40,833 bases of DNA from Bacteroidales bacterium (lineage in GTDB: Bacteria > Bacteroidota > Bacteroidia > Bacteroidales > F082): NCBI GenBank assembly GCA_017548125.1, contig JAFYNK010000029.1:1-40833 (forward strand), written 5' to 3'. The notes under the pieces are model-generated. The model was not told the origin of the DNA, made no database searches, and saw only the letters and a program-made list of their open reading frames with translations. Both the position numbers and the translations under genes were made by a program. The number at the start of each line of letters is the position of its first letter. The stretch's first letter is position 1. Positions 1 through 7,522 of the stretch are shown one piece after another.

Positions 1-23
1 ATTATATTATATTATATTATATA
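1..23. repeat. AT-only 5-bp tandem repeat
   Basis: The window opens with four ATTAT units followed by ATA. The rest of the stretch up to the first gene is AT-rich spacer and holds nothing else recognisable apart from a promoter element near position 100. The repeat may continue beyond the window edge. Confidence 0.8.
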
Positions 24-95
24 AACCAATAATTTTCAAATAGTTACATTACATTTATTTTTTCCACAAAAGACCATTTATTAAAAAAAATTAAC

Positions 96-103
96 TAATT
101 TTG
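96..103 (+). promoter_or_regulatory. Bacteroidetes -7 promoter element (TAATTTTG)
   Basis: The octamer matches the TAnnTTTG -7 consensus of Bacteroidetes primary-sigma promoters. It lies about 30 bases before the ATG at 134, a suitable distance for a short leader. No clear -33 TTTG was found upstream. Confidence 0.6.
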
Positions 104-133
104 CACTCGCAATTCAAACCATATACTCTTACT

Positions 134-2152
134 ATGAAAAAAAATTTTATCGCATTATTTTTATGCTTTTTTTGCACAGTTTGTTGCCATGCACAAAGTG
201 TGACGATTAATGGTGACGGTTATACATTAACTGCCAAGATTACAAAAAATAATCCACCAGAATGTTCCATCGAATGCGACGATTCACCGACATCACCAAC
301 AACTTTAGTAATTCCAAACAGTGTTACCTATAACGGAAAAGAATATATTGTCACTACTATTCCACAGTCTGCATTTCAAAACGAAAAAAACTTCATAGGC
401 ACTTTGACATTGCCCAATAATATCAGAAGAATAGAACAATCAGCTTTTGAAGGTTGCACTGGATTTACAGGAAACCTTGTATTTCCTGAAACTACAGAAT
501 ACGTAGGCAATAAAGCCTTTAGATATTGCAGTGGATTTACAAGTATGACTATATTAGGAAGTGAAATCAGCGGTCATAATCAATGTCTTTCCGGCTTAAA
601 TGGAATTGAAACGGTTATATCATTGACAGATATAGACAATTTACCTAACGTATTTAAACAATTCATCAATAGTATTTTAGATAAGGGAGGTGTTTTAATA
701 CAACCAGAAGAAGGCGAAAGTTCAATGCCAATATTTTTGGGAGGTGATGCATCTGCACCAAACTCATGGTCAACACCAAAAAACTGGTATCCTGAAGAAG
801 TTCCATCTTCAGATAAAAGCGTAACTATTGCCAACAACCTTACAATTTCATCATCAGAAAGAATTGAAATCAACAGCATCTCTAATGCCGAATCTTCTGC
901 TATTGTCATTGAAGAAGGAGGACAATTAGTCTATAACGAAGGTACTTTGAGCAATGTTAGAATTGAGAAAAACATCACTGGATATAATGACGTAACCAAC
1001 CAGGACGGCTGGTACGTCATTTCATCTCCAATGACAAATAATATTTCCAACGACAACTACAACAATTTGATTGACGAAAACGGATACTACGATTTGTATT
1101 ATTACAATGAAGAAGACTTCCATTGGTATAATTACAAAGACGGCACATTCTCAACGTTCAATTTGAGACAAGGCTACCTTTACGCCAAAAGAAATTCTGC
1201 CACTATTGTATCTGTTGGCAAGCCAAACAACAGTGCTGTCAGCTTCACATTATCAGCAGCAAGCGAATTGACACCGAACGGAAACGACCTCAATGGTTTC
1301 AACCTCGTCGGAAATCCTTTCACTTTCGACATCTGCAAAGGCGACGGATGTGCAATATCTAACGAGTTTTTGGAAGAAGGTTATTATTCACTTTCAACAA
1401 ACGGAACATGGACTGCAAAAAGCGACTCTGAACCAATTAGCGTTTGTGAAGGCATCTTGGTTGAGACAATAGACAGCAGTGCTGACGGCGAAAGTCTTAC
1501 AATCAACAGAATCCCTTATAAGAAAACAAGAAAAGCGGATAACGATGTAATAGCAATTACCGTTTCAAACGAGTTATACGAAGACGTAGCATATATCAAG
1601 TTCGGCGACAGCGAAGGCAACGGACTCAGAAAAATAGCTCACATGAATAACGATATTCAGATGGTTTACATCCCTAAAGACGGCGTAAATTACGCTATCA
1701 CTAACATGGATGAAAATATCAGGGAAATACCGGTTTCGTTCCAAGCATCAACAATGGGCAAATACACAATCAGCATTGACGCTACAAAACATAATAGCGA
1801 CAACATCTACCTTCTCGACAATATCACAGGTGACAAAATCGACATTCTTAATGGAGACTATACATTCATCGCACAATCATCGCATGATGAAGAACGCTTC
1901 ACTTTATTGATAAGCGACAATTCCGGAACAGGCGACGAACACTTTGCTTTTATCAACAATAATAATATTATCATCAATGATATTGAAGGTAGTGCAAACG
2001 TGCAAATTTTTGACGTCACAGGTCGCCAAATCATTGCAAACGAATTCAATGGCAGTGCATGTATTTCCGCAGAAGCATTGAATGACGGCATTTATATTAT
2101 CCGTATGATTGATGACAACGGTATCAAAACACAAAAAATATTAATTCAGTAA
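134..2152 (+). CDS. Secreted BspA-like leucine-rich-repeat protein with T9SS sorting domain
   Basis: Probably a surface or secreted protein exported by Sec and then by the type IX secretion system. The ATG at 134 is preferred over an in-frame TTG at 101, because the protein then starts with a signal peptide (MKK, a hydrophobic core, and CHAQ as cleavage region). The next ~160 residues contain BspA/LRR_5-like repeats, recognisable by phrases such as ITxIPxSAF, IRRIEQSAFEGC and VGNKAFRYC. The middle part is a beta-rich region without a domain I can name. The last ~75 residues form a type A T9SS C-terminal domain, with the pattern VQIFDVTGRQI followed by GIYIIRM and a terminal KILIQ. A small secreted protein follows 24 bases downstream. 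Its ligand is unknown. Confidence 0.85.
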   Translation: MKKNFIALFLCFFCTVCCHAQSVTINGDGYTLTAKITKNNPPECSIECDDSPTSPTTLVIPNSVTYNGKEYIVTTIPQSAFQNEKNFIGTLTLPNNIRRIEQSAFEGCTGFTGNLVFPETTEYVGNKAFRYCSGFTSMTILGSEISGHNQCLSGLNGIETVISLTDIDNLPNVFKQFINSILDKGGVLIQPEEGESSMPIFLGGDASAPNSWSTPKNWYPEEVPSSDKSVTIANNLTISSSERIEINSISNAESSAIVIEEGGQLVYNEGTLSNVRIEKNITGYNDVTNQDGWYVISSPMTNNISNDNYNNLIDENGYYDLYYYNEEDFHWYNYKDGTFSTFNLRQGYLYAKRNSATIVSVGKPNNSAVSFTLSAASELTPNGNDLNGFNLVGNPFTFDICKGDGCAISNEFLEEGYYSLSTNGTWTAKSDSEPISVCEGILVETIDSSADGESLTINRIPYKKTRKADNDVIAITVSNELYEDVAYIKFGDSEGNGLRKIAHMNNDIQMVYIPKDGVNYAITNMDENIREIPVSFQASTMGKYTISIDATKHNSDNIYLLDNITGDKIDILNGDYTFIAQSSHDEERFTLLISDNSGTGDEHFAFINNNNIIINDIEGSANVQIFDVTGRQIIANEFNGSACISAEALNDGIYIIRMIDDNGIKTQKILIQ

Positions 2153-2176
2153 ATAACAAAAAACCAACTTAATAAA

Positions 2177-2500
2177 ATGAAAAATATATTATTCATAATA
2201 GCTTTTACAACCTTATTTTCCAACAATATAGCAATAGCACAAACTGAGGGAACAGGAATACCGAACGAATTAGAGATAACTTTACAGGAGAATATAGGAA
2301 GCACAGACGGATTTTTCTCATATTCTGAAAATTATAATATTAAAAGATTCAGTTCAAGTATAACACCTGTTTTGCCATACGAGCATGAACTCATAGGCAA
2401 ACAATCTGCAGATTCAGCGGTACCTACAGGCTCTGGACTACTGATTCTGACAAGTATAGGAATATGTTATGCAGCACGTAAAAAAAATCGCTCAAAATGA
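2177..2500 (+). CDS. Small secreted protein with C-terminal membrane/sorting-like tail
   Basis: A 107-residue protein of unknown function. It has an N-terminal signal peptide (MKNILFIIAFTT..., cleavage probably after AIAQ), about 55 polar residues, and then a tripartite C-terminus: VPTGSG, a hydrophobic helix (LLILTSIGICYA) and a basic tail (ARKKNRSK). This layout resembles C-terminal sorting signals such as the PID-CTERM type of Bacteroidetes, though it is not an exact match to one I know. It lies 24 bases after the T9SS surface-protein gene and is probably cotranscribed with it. Its last codons overlap the terminator hairpin. The alternative is a plain C-terminal membrane anchor. Confidence 0.7.
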   Translation: MKNILFIIAFTTLFSNNIAIAQTEGTGIPNELEITLQENIGSTDGFFSYSENYNIKRFSSSITPVLPYEHELIGKQSADSAVPTGSGLLILTSIGICYAARKKNRSK

Positions 2501-2515
2501 GTGATTTTTTTTTTT
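2487..2515 (+). terminator. Intrinsic terminator after the surface-protein pair
   Basis: ATCGCTCA and TGAGTGAT form an 8-bp stem (one G-U pair) around an AAA loop, followed by a run of about ten T. The right arm begins with the stop codon of the small secreted protein. Confidence 0.85.
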
Positions 2516-2532
2516 ATTTCAATTTTATTCTT

Positions 2533-2540
2533 TACATTTG
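2533..2540 (+). promoter_or_regulatory. -7 promoter element for kbl (TACATTTG)
   Basis: A perfect TAnnTTTG match 44 bases before the kbl start and just after the preceding terminator. This is the only good promoter candidate in this spacer. Confidence 0.7.
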
Positions 2541-2584
2541 CGTTCTGATAAAATATCATTAAGAATCTATTAACAATTAGTGTT

Positions 2585-3772
2585 ATGTATAATAAATTTC
2601 AAGAATATTTACAAAAGGAATTAGCTCAGATAGAAGCTGATGGTTTGTACAAGAACGAACGTATTATAGAAAGTCCACAAGGAGCAGAGATCATCGTTAA
2701 AGGCAAGAAATGCTTGAACTTCTGCGCCAACAACTACCTCGGATTAGCTGACAATCCACAACTTATTGAAGCAGCTAAGAAAGGTTTAGACGCTCGCGGT
2801 TTTGGTATGGCTTCAGTACGTTTCATCTGCGGTTGCCAAGACTTGCACAAACAACTTGAAGCAAAGATTTCAGAGTTCTTCGGCACAGAAGACACTATTT
2901 TATATGCAGCATGTTTCGACGCTAACGGCGGTGTTTTTGAACCATTGTTAGGCGCAGAAGATGCTATCATCTCAGACGCATTGAACCACGCTTCAATCAT
3001 CGACGGCGTTCGTCTCTGCAAAGCACAACGTTTCCGTTATGCTAACGCTGACATGGCCGACCTCGAAGCACAACTTCAAGCAGCAAAAGACTGCCGTTTC
3101 AAATTAATCGTAACAGACGGCGTTTTCTCAATGGACGGCAACGTTTGTCCTTTGGATAAGATTTACGAACTCGCTCAAAAATATGACGCTATGGTCATGG
3201 TTGACGAAAGTCACTCAGCAGGCGTCGTTGGCGTTACAGGTCGCGGCGTGACAGAACGCTTCAACCTCAAAGGTCAAATCGAAATCATCACAGGCACACT
3301 CGGCAAGGCATTCGGCGGCGCTATGGGCGGTTTCACAACAGGTAAGAAAGAAATCATCGACATGTTACGTCAACGTTCACGTCCTTACTTATTCTCTAAC
3401 TCAATGGCTCCAGGCTTAGTAGCCGCTGGTATCCGCATGTTCGAGATGATGAGCGAGACAAACGAACTTCAAGACAAATTGCACGCTAACACAGAATATT
3501 TCATCAGAGAAATGGTGGCTAAAGGCTTCGACTGCAAACCATCAGAATCAGCTATCTGCGCTGTGATGTTGTACGATGCTCCTCTCTCACAAAAATTTGC
3601 AGCACGCATGCAAGACGAAGGCATCTTCGTGACAGGCTTCTACTATCCAGTAGTTCCAAAGGGACAAGCTCGTATCCGCGTCCAAATCTCAGCAGCACAC
3701 GAAAAAGAACATCTCGACAAATGTATCAACGCATTCGTCAAGATCGGTCAAGAATTAGGAGTTATAAAATAA
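2585..3772 (+). CDS. kbl: Glycine C-acetyltransferase (2-amino-3-ketobutyrate CoA ligase)
   Basis: A PLP enzyme that cleaves 2-amino-3-oxobutyrate with CoA to glycine and acetyl-CoA, the second step of threonine breakdown through threonine dehydrogenase. At 395 residues it has the normal length of this alpha-oxoamine synthase subfamily. Visible features are NFCANNYLG near residue 45, the HASIIDG segment near 135, the DESHSAG motif with the PLP-binding Asp at 207, and TGTLGKAFGG with the Schiff-base Lys at 241. The downstream neighbour is threonine 3-dehydrogenase, so the pair forms a complete pathway. Codon choice is strongly biased, which suggests high expression. A short hairpin lies between the two genes. 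Confidence 0.96.
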   Translation: MYNKFQEYLQKELAQIEADGLYKNERIIESPQGAEIIVKGKKCLNFCANNYLGLADNPQLIEAAKKGLDARGFGMASVRFICGCQDLHKQLEAKISEFFGTEDTILYAACFDANGGVFEPLLGAEDAIISDALNHASIIDGVRLCKAQRFRYANADMADLEAQLQAAKDCRFKLIVTDGVFSMDGNVCPLDKIYELAQKYDAMVMVDESHSAGVVGVTGRGVTERFNLKGQIEIITGTLGKAFGGAMGGFTTGKKEIIDMLRQRSRPYLFSNSMAPGLVAAGIRMFEMMSETNELQDKLHANTEYFIREMVAKGFDCKPSESAICAVMLYDAPLSQKFAARMQDEGIFVTGFYYPVVPKGQARIRVQISAAHEKEHLDKCINAFVKIGQELGVIK

Positions 3773-3781
3773 ATTAACATA

Positions 3782-3808
3782 GGCAGAGGTATTTTATATA
3801 CCCCTGCC
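3782..3808 (+). other. Hairpin between kbl and tdh
   Basis: GGCAGAGGTAT and ATACCCCTGCC form an 11-bp stem with one A-C mismatch and a 5-base loop. It is followed by only a weakly T-rich stretch, so it may act as a partial terminator or an mRNA-processing or stability element that sets the kbl:tdh ratio. Confidence 0.65.
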
Positions 3809-3825
3809 ATTTTAATTTCATTACT

Positions 3826-4776
3826 ATGAAAAAGATATTAATAGTTGGTTCCGGCGGACAAATCGGAACAGAATTAGTGAAGAAGCTTCGTGGCATCTAC
3901 GGCAACGAAAACGTTGTTGCCAGCGACTTACGTCAACTCACAGGAGAAATAGTTGAGACAGGTCCTTTCGAAAGAATCGACTCTACCAACATGATGCAAA
4001 TCATTGAAGTAGTGAAGAAATATAATATCGACACTATCTACAACCTCGCTGCTATCCTTTCAGCGACAGCAGAACTTAACCCAATGTTAGGCTGGAACGT
4101 CGGCATCGGTAGCTTGGTTAACTGTCTCGAAATAGCTCGCGTTTATGGCTGCGCTGTCTTCACACCTTCTTCTATCGGAGCTTTCGGTCCTAACACACCT
4201 AAAGACATGACACCACAGGACACTATCCAACGTCCTAACACAATATACGGTGTAACAAAGGTAACAGGCGAATTATTAAGCGATTACTATTTCACACGTT
4301 TCGGTGTTGACACACGTTCCGTCAGATTCCCTGGCTTGATTTCTAACCTCACATTGCCAGGCGGCGGCACAACAGACTACGCTGTTGAAATTTTCTACTC
4401 CGCTGTTAAAGGCGAGAAATTCATCTGTCCTCTCGAAAAAGGAACATTCATGGATATGATGTATATGCCTGACGCTTTAGACGCTATGGTTAACATCATG
4501 GAAGCCGACCCAAGCAAACTCATCCACCGCAACTCATTCAACGTTACAGCGATGAGCTTCGACCCAGAAATCCTTTACAACACAATCAAGAAATATATTC
4601 CTACATTTGAAATGGAATACAAACCAGAACCTATCAAACAAGCGATTGCCAACTCATGGCCTAACAGCTTAGACGACAGCTGCGCTCGCAACGAATGGGG
4701 ATGGAATCCAAAATACGACCTCGACAAGATGAGCGTCGATATGATTGAGACATTAAGAAAAAAAATGGGACTTTAA
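3826..4776 (+). CDS. tdh: L-threonine 3-dehydrogenase, SDR/epimerase-type
   Basis: NAD-dependent oxidation of L-threonine to 2-amino-3-oxobutyrate, the substrate of the adjacent Kbl. The protein is an extended short-chain dehydrogenase: a Rossmann glycine motif GSGGQIG at residues 8-14, and the catalytic Tyr141 and Lys145 in IYGVTKVTGE. It therefore belongs to the epimerase-like Tdh class and not to the zinc alcohol-dehydrogenase class found in E. coli. The length of 316 residues is normal. Its stop lies inside a strong terminator that also serves the converging gene. Codon bias is as strong as in kbl. Confidence 0.92.
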   Translation: MKKILIVGSGGQIGTELVKKLRGIYGNENVVASDLRQLTGEIVETGPFERIDSTNMMQIIEVVKKYNIDTIYNLAAILSATAELNPMLGWNVGIGSLVNCLEIARVYGCAVFTPSSIGAFGPNTPKDMTPQDTIQRPNTIYGVTKVTGELLSDYYFTRFGVDTRSVRFPGLISNLTLPGGGTTDYAVEIFYSAVKGEKFICPLEKGTFMDMMYMPDALDAMVNIMEADPSKLIHRNSFNVTAMSFDPEILYNTIKKYIPTFEMEYKPEPIKQAIANSWPNSLDDSCARNEWGWNPKYDLDKMSVDMIETLRKKMGL

Positions 4777-4793
4777 AAGTCCCATTTTTTTAT
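4761..4793. terminator. Bidirectional terminator between tdh and the DUF2147 gene
   Basis: A run of A, then TGGGACTTT pairing with AAAGTCCCA, then a run of T. The symmetric arrangement can terminate tdh on the plus strand and the DUF2147 gene on the minus strand. Both reading frames end within it. Confidence 0.88.
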
Positions 4794-5203
4794 TTCTTAT
4801 CTTTGATCCAAGTCTGCGATCTGCCTACCCAGCCTCTCTTATCTAAAGAACCTCTCAGCGTAATAGTGTTGTCTTCTTTATTATAAGAAATCTTGGCGTA
4901 ATAAGTTTTCTTTGACTCTGGTTCATAAATGGTACCGTTCACCAACATGCCGTCTTTTCCTTCCATATCCTTGACAATAACCAAGCCTTTGTTTGGACTG
5001 TTTGGATTTTCTGTACCATTTTTAAAAGCCTTGATAATCTGTCCGTAATAAAGGCCATTGTCACCTTGATATATATTAACGAGAGCCTTCACAGCACCTG
5101 TCTCATCGTCAACGGTGTACCATTCGCCTAAAATCTTGTCAATCTGAGCCGATGCAAACATCGAACTGAATACTAATACTAGCAATAAAAAATACTTTTT
5201 CAT
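4790..5203 (-). CDS. Secreted DUF2147 family protein
   Basis: A 137-residue exported protein whose biochemical function is not known to me. It has a signal peptide (MKKYFLLLVLVF..., cleavage near ASAQ). The mature part shows DUF2147 hallmarks: ILGEWYTVDDETGA at the start, YYGQI, DGMLVNGTIYEPESKKTYYAKI and the terminal LRGSLDKRGWVGRSQTW. The fold is thought to be lipocalin-like, a beta barrel that could bind a small molecule, but no ligand can be read from the sequence. A close paralogue lies just upstream, so the pair arose by tandem duplication. Confidence 0.85.
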   Translation of the reverse strand: MKKYFLLLVLVFSSMFASAQIDKILGEWYTVDDETGAVKALVNIYQGDNGLYYGQIIKAFKNGTENPNSPNKGLVIVKDMEGKDGMLVNGTIYEPESKKTYYAKISYNKEDNTITLRGSLDKRGWVGRSQTWIKDKK

Positions 5204-5248
5204 AGTGTTAAAATTTATGGTTATACAATCAATTTTTCAATTTTCAAT

Positions 5249-5653
5249 TTACTTAACCCAAGTCTGAGAACGACCTATCCAGCCTCTTCTATCCAAAGAA
5301 CCACGCAATGTTATTGTGTTGTCTTCTTTGTTATAATAAATCTTGCCGTAATAATCCTTCTTACCTTCAGGTTCGTAAATGATGCCGTTTTTCAACATGC
5401 CATCATGTTCTTCCATATCCCTGATGACGACCATATTCTCAAAGCCAGTATCTTTCAACTCCTGCCCTTTCCAGAATACCTTTATTATCTTTCCGTAATA
5501 AAGTCCGTTATCGCCTTTATAAAATTCCACGATGCCTTTTGTCTCACCCGTAACATCATCGACGGTACGCCACTCGCCAAGAATCTTCTCTACCTGAGCG
5601 GAAGCACACATAGAAGAAAAAAACAGTAATATTAATAAAAGGTGTTTTTTCAT
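5249..5653 (-). CDS. Secreted DUF2147 family protein (tandem paralogue)
   Basis: A 134-residue paralogue of the next gene downstream, with the same layout: signal peptide ending ASAQ, then ILGEWRTVDDVTGE, YYGKI, DGMLKNGIIYEPEGKKDYYGKI and LRGSLDRRGWIGRSQTW. The two proteins are most alike in the second half; the centre (residues about 55-80) has diverged in sequence and length. A 45-base spacer containing TTTTCAA-like words separates them. Upstream lies an inverted repeat that follows purN. Periplasmic or surface location is inferred from the signal peptide; the function is unknown. Confidence 0.85.
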   Translation of the reverse strand: MKKHLLLILLFFSSMCASAQVEKILGEWRTVDDVTGETKGIVEFYKGDNGLYYGKIIKVFWKGQELKDTGFENMVVIRDMEEHDGMLKNGIIYEPEGKKDYYGKIYYNKEDNTITLRGSLDRRGWIGRSQTWVK

Positions 5654-5668
5654 GAATTATCATTTTTG

Positions 5669-5716
5669 GAGACGCTTCAATGTTTATTTATTTTTTAGGA
5701 ATTATTGAAATGTCTC
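5669..5716. repeat. Dispersed inverted repeat, copy 1 (GAGACnnnTCAAT family)
   Basis: GAGACGCTTCAAT and ATTGAAATGTCTC are imperfect inverse complements (11 of 13 positions) about 22 bases apart, followed by TACATT. A second copy with the same edge, ATTGATATGTCTCTACATT, lies near 25.6 kb. Both copies lie a few bases after the stop codon of a minus-strand gene, here purN. Confidence 0.6.
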
Positions 5717-5727
5717 TACATTCATTC

Positions 5728-6291
5728 CTAATTTTTCAACAACTCTTCAATGACTTCAGGATAGTGTTGATATTCAAGTTTATGAATCTTCGCTGCCAGG
5801 CTGTCAGCGCTCTCTCCTTCTTCCAAAGCGACCTTCGCCTGGAAAATAATTGTTCCGCTGTCGTAACATTCATTAACATAATGAATTGTGATGCCAGAAA
5901 ACTCTTCTTTCGCAGCGACAACAGCTTCATGCACGTGTTCTCCATAGAAACCTTTACCGCCATATTTTGGCAACAATGCAGGATGAATATTGATAATCTT
6001 ATTAGGGAAAGCTTCGATAAGATGCTGCGGTACAAGCCATAAAAATCCTGCCAAAACAATCAAATCGATGTTTTGCTCCAAAAGTTCCTTGCTGAAATCT
6101 TCGCTCTTGAATTCAGCTCTGTTAATAATCTTACATGGAATGCCGAGGTTCTTAGCTCTTTCTATAGCGTATGCATTTGGATTGTTACAAATCACATTTA
6201 CTATCTCAACTTCTGAATTTTCAGCAAAATATTCTGCTATTCTTTGTAGATTTGTTCCGCCTCCTGATACAAATATTGACAATCTCTTCAT
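5728..6291 (-). CDS. purN: Phosphoribosylglycinamide formyltransferase
   Basis: Transfers the formyl group of 10-formyltetrahydrofolate to GAR, the third step of purine synthesis, in the cytoplasm. The N-terminus FVSGGGTNLQRI is the phosphate-binding loop. INIHPALLPKYGGKG contains the catalytic Asn and His, and HYVNECYDSGTII the catalytic Asp, as in the GART family. At 187 residues it is a complete single-domain enzyme. It stands alone without other pur genes. The butyrate-kinase-like gene lies 46 bases upstream on the same strand. Confidence 0.95.
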   Translation of the reverse strand: MKRLSIFVSGGGTNLQRIAEYFAENSEVEIVNVICNNPNAYAIERAKNLGIPCKIINRAEFKSEDFSKELLEQNIDLIVLAGFLWLVPQHLIEAFPNKIINIHPALLPKYGGKGFYGEHVHEAVVAAKEEFSGITIHYVNECYDSGTIIFQAKVALEEGESADSLAAKIHKLEYQHYPEVIEELLKN

Positions 6292-6337
6292 ATTATTTAT
6301 TTTAACTTATTCTAAAATCAAACATTTTTCAGGAAAA

Positions 6338-7411
6338 TCAATCGTACGATTTTATTTCCTTTTCTTTTCTAACGATTTGTAAAACATTGTAAATCATTGC
6401 TTCAAAAGTACAATCGTCGCTTATTGTCATTATCGGAGCAATATCTACAATTCGTTTGGAAATATACTTAAAAAAATGATTGAGTGAGAAAATTTTTCCC
6501 GACAAAATTATGGCGTCTATTTTACCTTCCAAAGTAGCATAATGCGATGCTATTTCCTTGCTGATCTGATAAGCCATAGCTTCCATTATCATCTTAGTTT
6601 TTTTATCGTTATTATTGAACAGCTTCGCTATTTCATCAAAAGAAGCAGTACCAATAAATGAACTAAACGTGCCTTTTTTATTAATAAGTTTTAACACTTC
6701 ATCTTTAGGATAACATTTTGTGAAAAGCATATCCATTATATTTGAAGCAGGCAATGTTCCTATTTCGCAAAATCCCATCGGTCCAAATCCCATAAAAGCC
6801 TGATTCACATCAACCACCTTCCCTTTTTTATGTGCTGCTACAGAAACCGATCTCTCATTTACATGACAGAAGATAATATTAAGGTCTTCATAATTTTTTT
6901 TAACAGACCTAGCGTATTTTCCCGACAAATATTTATGAATCATCACATGATATAACGACTTCTTCTTCAACGAGAGATGAGGCGAAAAAGCCGCCAGGTC
7001 GGAGCGTTCGTCAACGGAAGACGGCTCAACCAGAAACGACTTGACATGAAGGCCATTAGCTATAGTAAAAGCCAACATTCCACCAAGATTGACAATATCA
7101 TCGCCAGCTATCCCATCAATCAAATCGCCTATCATATTTTTATCGATAATATAAACTCCCGACTTGCATGGTCGCAGCAAACCGCCTTCCGCTGCGACAT
7201 ATTCTATGTTTTTAAGATTCACGCCATTCTTACGCAAATCATTCATTATCGCATCACGGCGAAACGGCAACTGTTCTATATTGCTCTCAAACAGGATAAA
7301 ATCCTCGTTTAAATGATTTATCTCCGACTGATAAACGATTTTTTCATCTTCACTTACGGCGATTTTTGTTGAATATAATTCAGGACAAACGGATAAAATT
7401 ATTGTTGGCAT
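6338..7411 (-). CDS. Butyrate kinase-like protein with degenerate active site
   Basis: About 357 residues from the ATG at 7411, preferred over an upstream TTG. The whole protein aligns by eye with butyrate kinase of the ASKHA acetate kinase fold: phrases such as LKNIEYVAAEGGLLRP, DIVNLGGMLA, VAAHKKGKVVDVNQA, MAYQISKEIAS and LEGKIDAIIL are family-like. Yet expected motifs are changed. NPGSTSTK has become CPELYSTK (residues 9-16). GRGGL has become AEGGL, losing an Arg at 75. The HMGGG loop reads HVNERS near 183-188. SPERSGGLP reads GFCEIGTLP near 213-221, losing another Arg. The C-terminal GG(I/L)A reads SGKIF. The frame is intact, so it is probably expressed, but kinase activity is doubtful. 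No phosphotransbutyrylase gene is adjacent. Confidence 0.75.
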   Translation of the reverse strand: MPTIILSVCPELYSTKIAVSEDEKIVYQSEINHLNEDFILFESNIEQLPFRRDAIMNDLRKNGVNLKNIEYVAAEGGLLRPCKSGVYIIDKNMIGDLIDGIAGDDIVNLGGMLAFTIANGLHVKSFLVEPSSVDERSDLAAFSPHLSLKKKSLYHVMIHKYLSGKYARSVKKNYEDLNIIFCHVNERSVSVAAHKKGKVVDVNQAFMGFGPMGFCEIGTLPASNIMDMLFTKCYPKDEVLKLINKKGTFSSFIGTASFDEIAKLFNNNDKKTKMIMEAMAYQISKEIASHYATLEGKIDAIILSGKIFSLNHFFKYISKRIVDIAPIMTISDDCTFEAMIYNVLQIVRKEKEIKSYD

Positions 7412-7460
7412 ATTAGTTTTTTTTAACAACTAATAAACACAATAAGAAACGATTTTGTTC

Positions 7461-7499
7461 TAAAAAAAAAAGACTAAAGCTGTGATGCCTTAGTCTTTT
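7461..7499 (-). terminator. Intrinsic terminator of the dcw operon
   Basis: On the minus strand AAAAGACTAA and TTAGTCTTTT form a 10-bp stem around a 12-base loop, followed by a run of nine or more T. It lies 24 bases after the ftsZ stop and separates the division operon from the butyrate-kinase-like gene. Confidence 0.88.
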
Positions 7500-7522
7500 G
7501 TCTTTATTTTTGCCTTTTGTCA

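Noticed and set aside
4790-5653. The two DUF2147 genes as one gene broken by a frameshift
   Set aside because: Each has its own signal peptide, start and stop, and each covers the full domain, so they are tandem paralogues.
6292-6337. Purine riboswitch or regulatory leader upstream of purN
   Set aside because: The spacer is only 46 bases, AT-rich and without a foldable conserved core.
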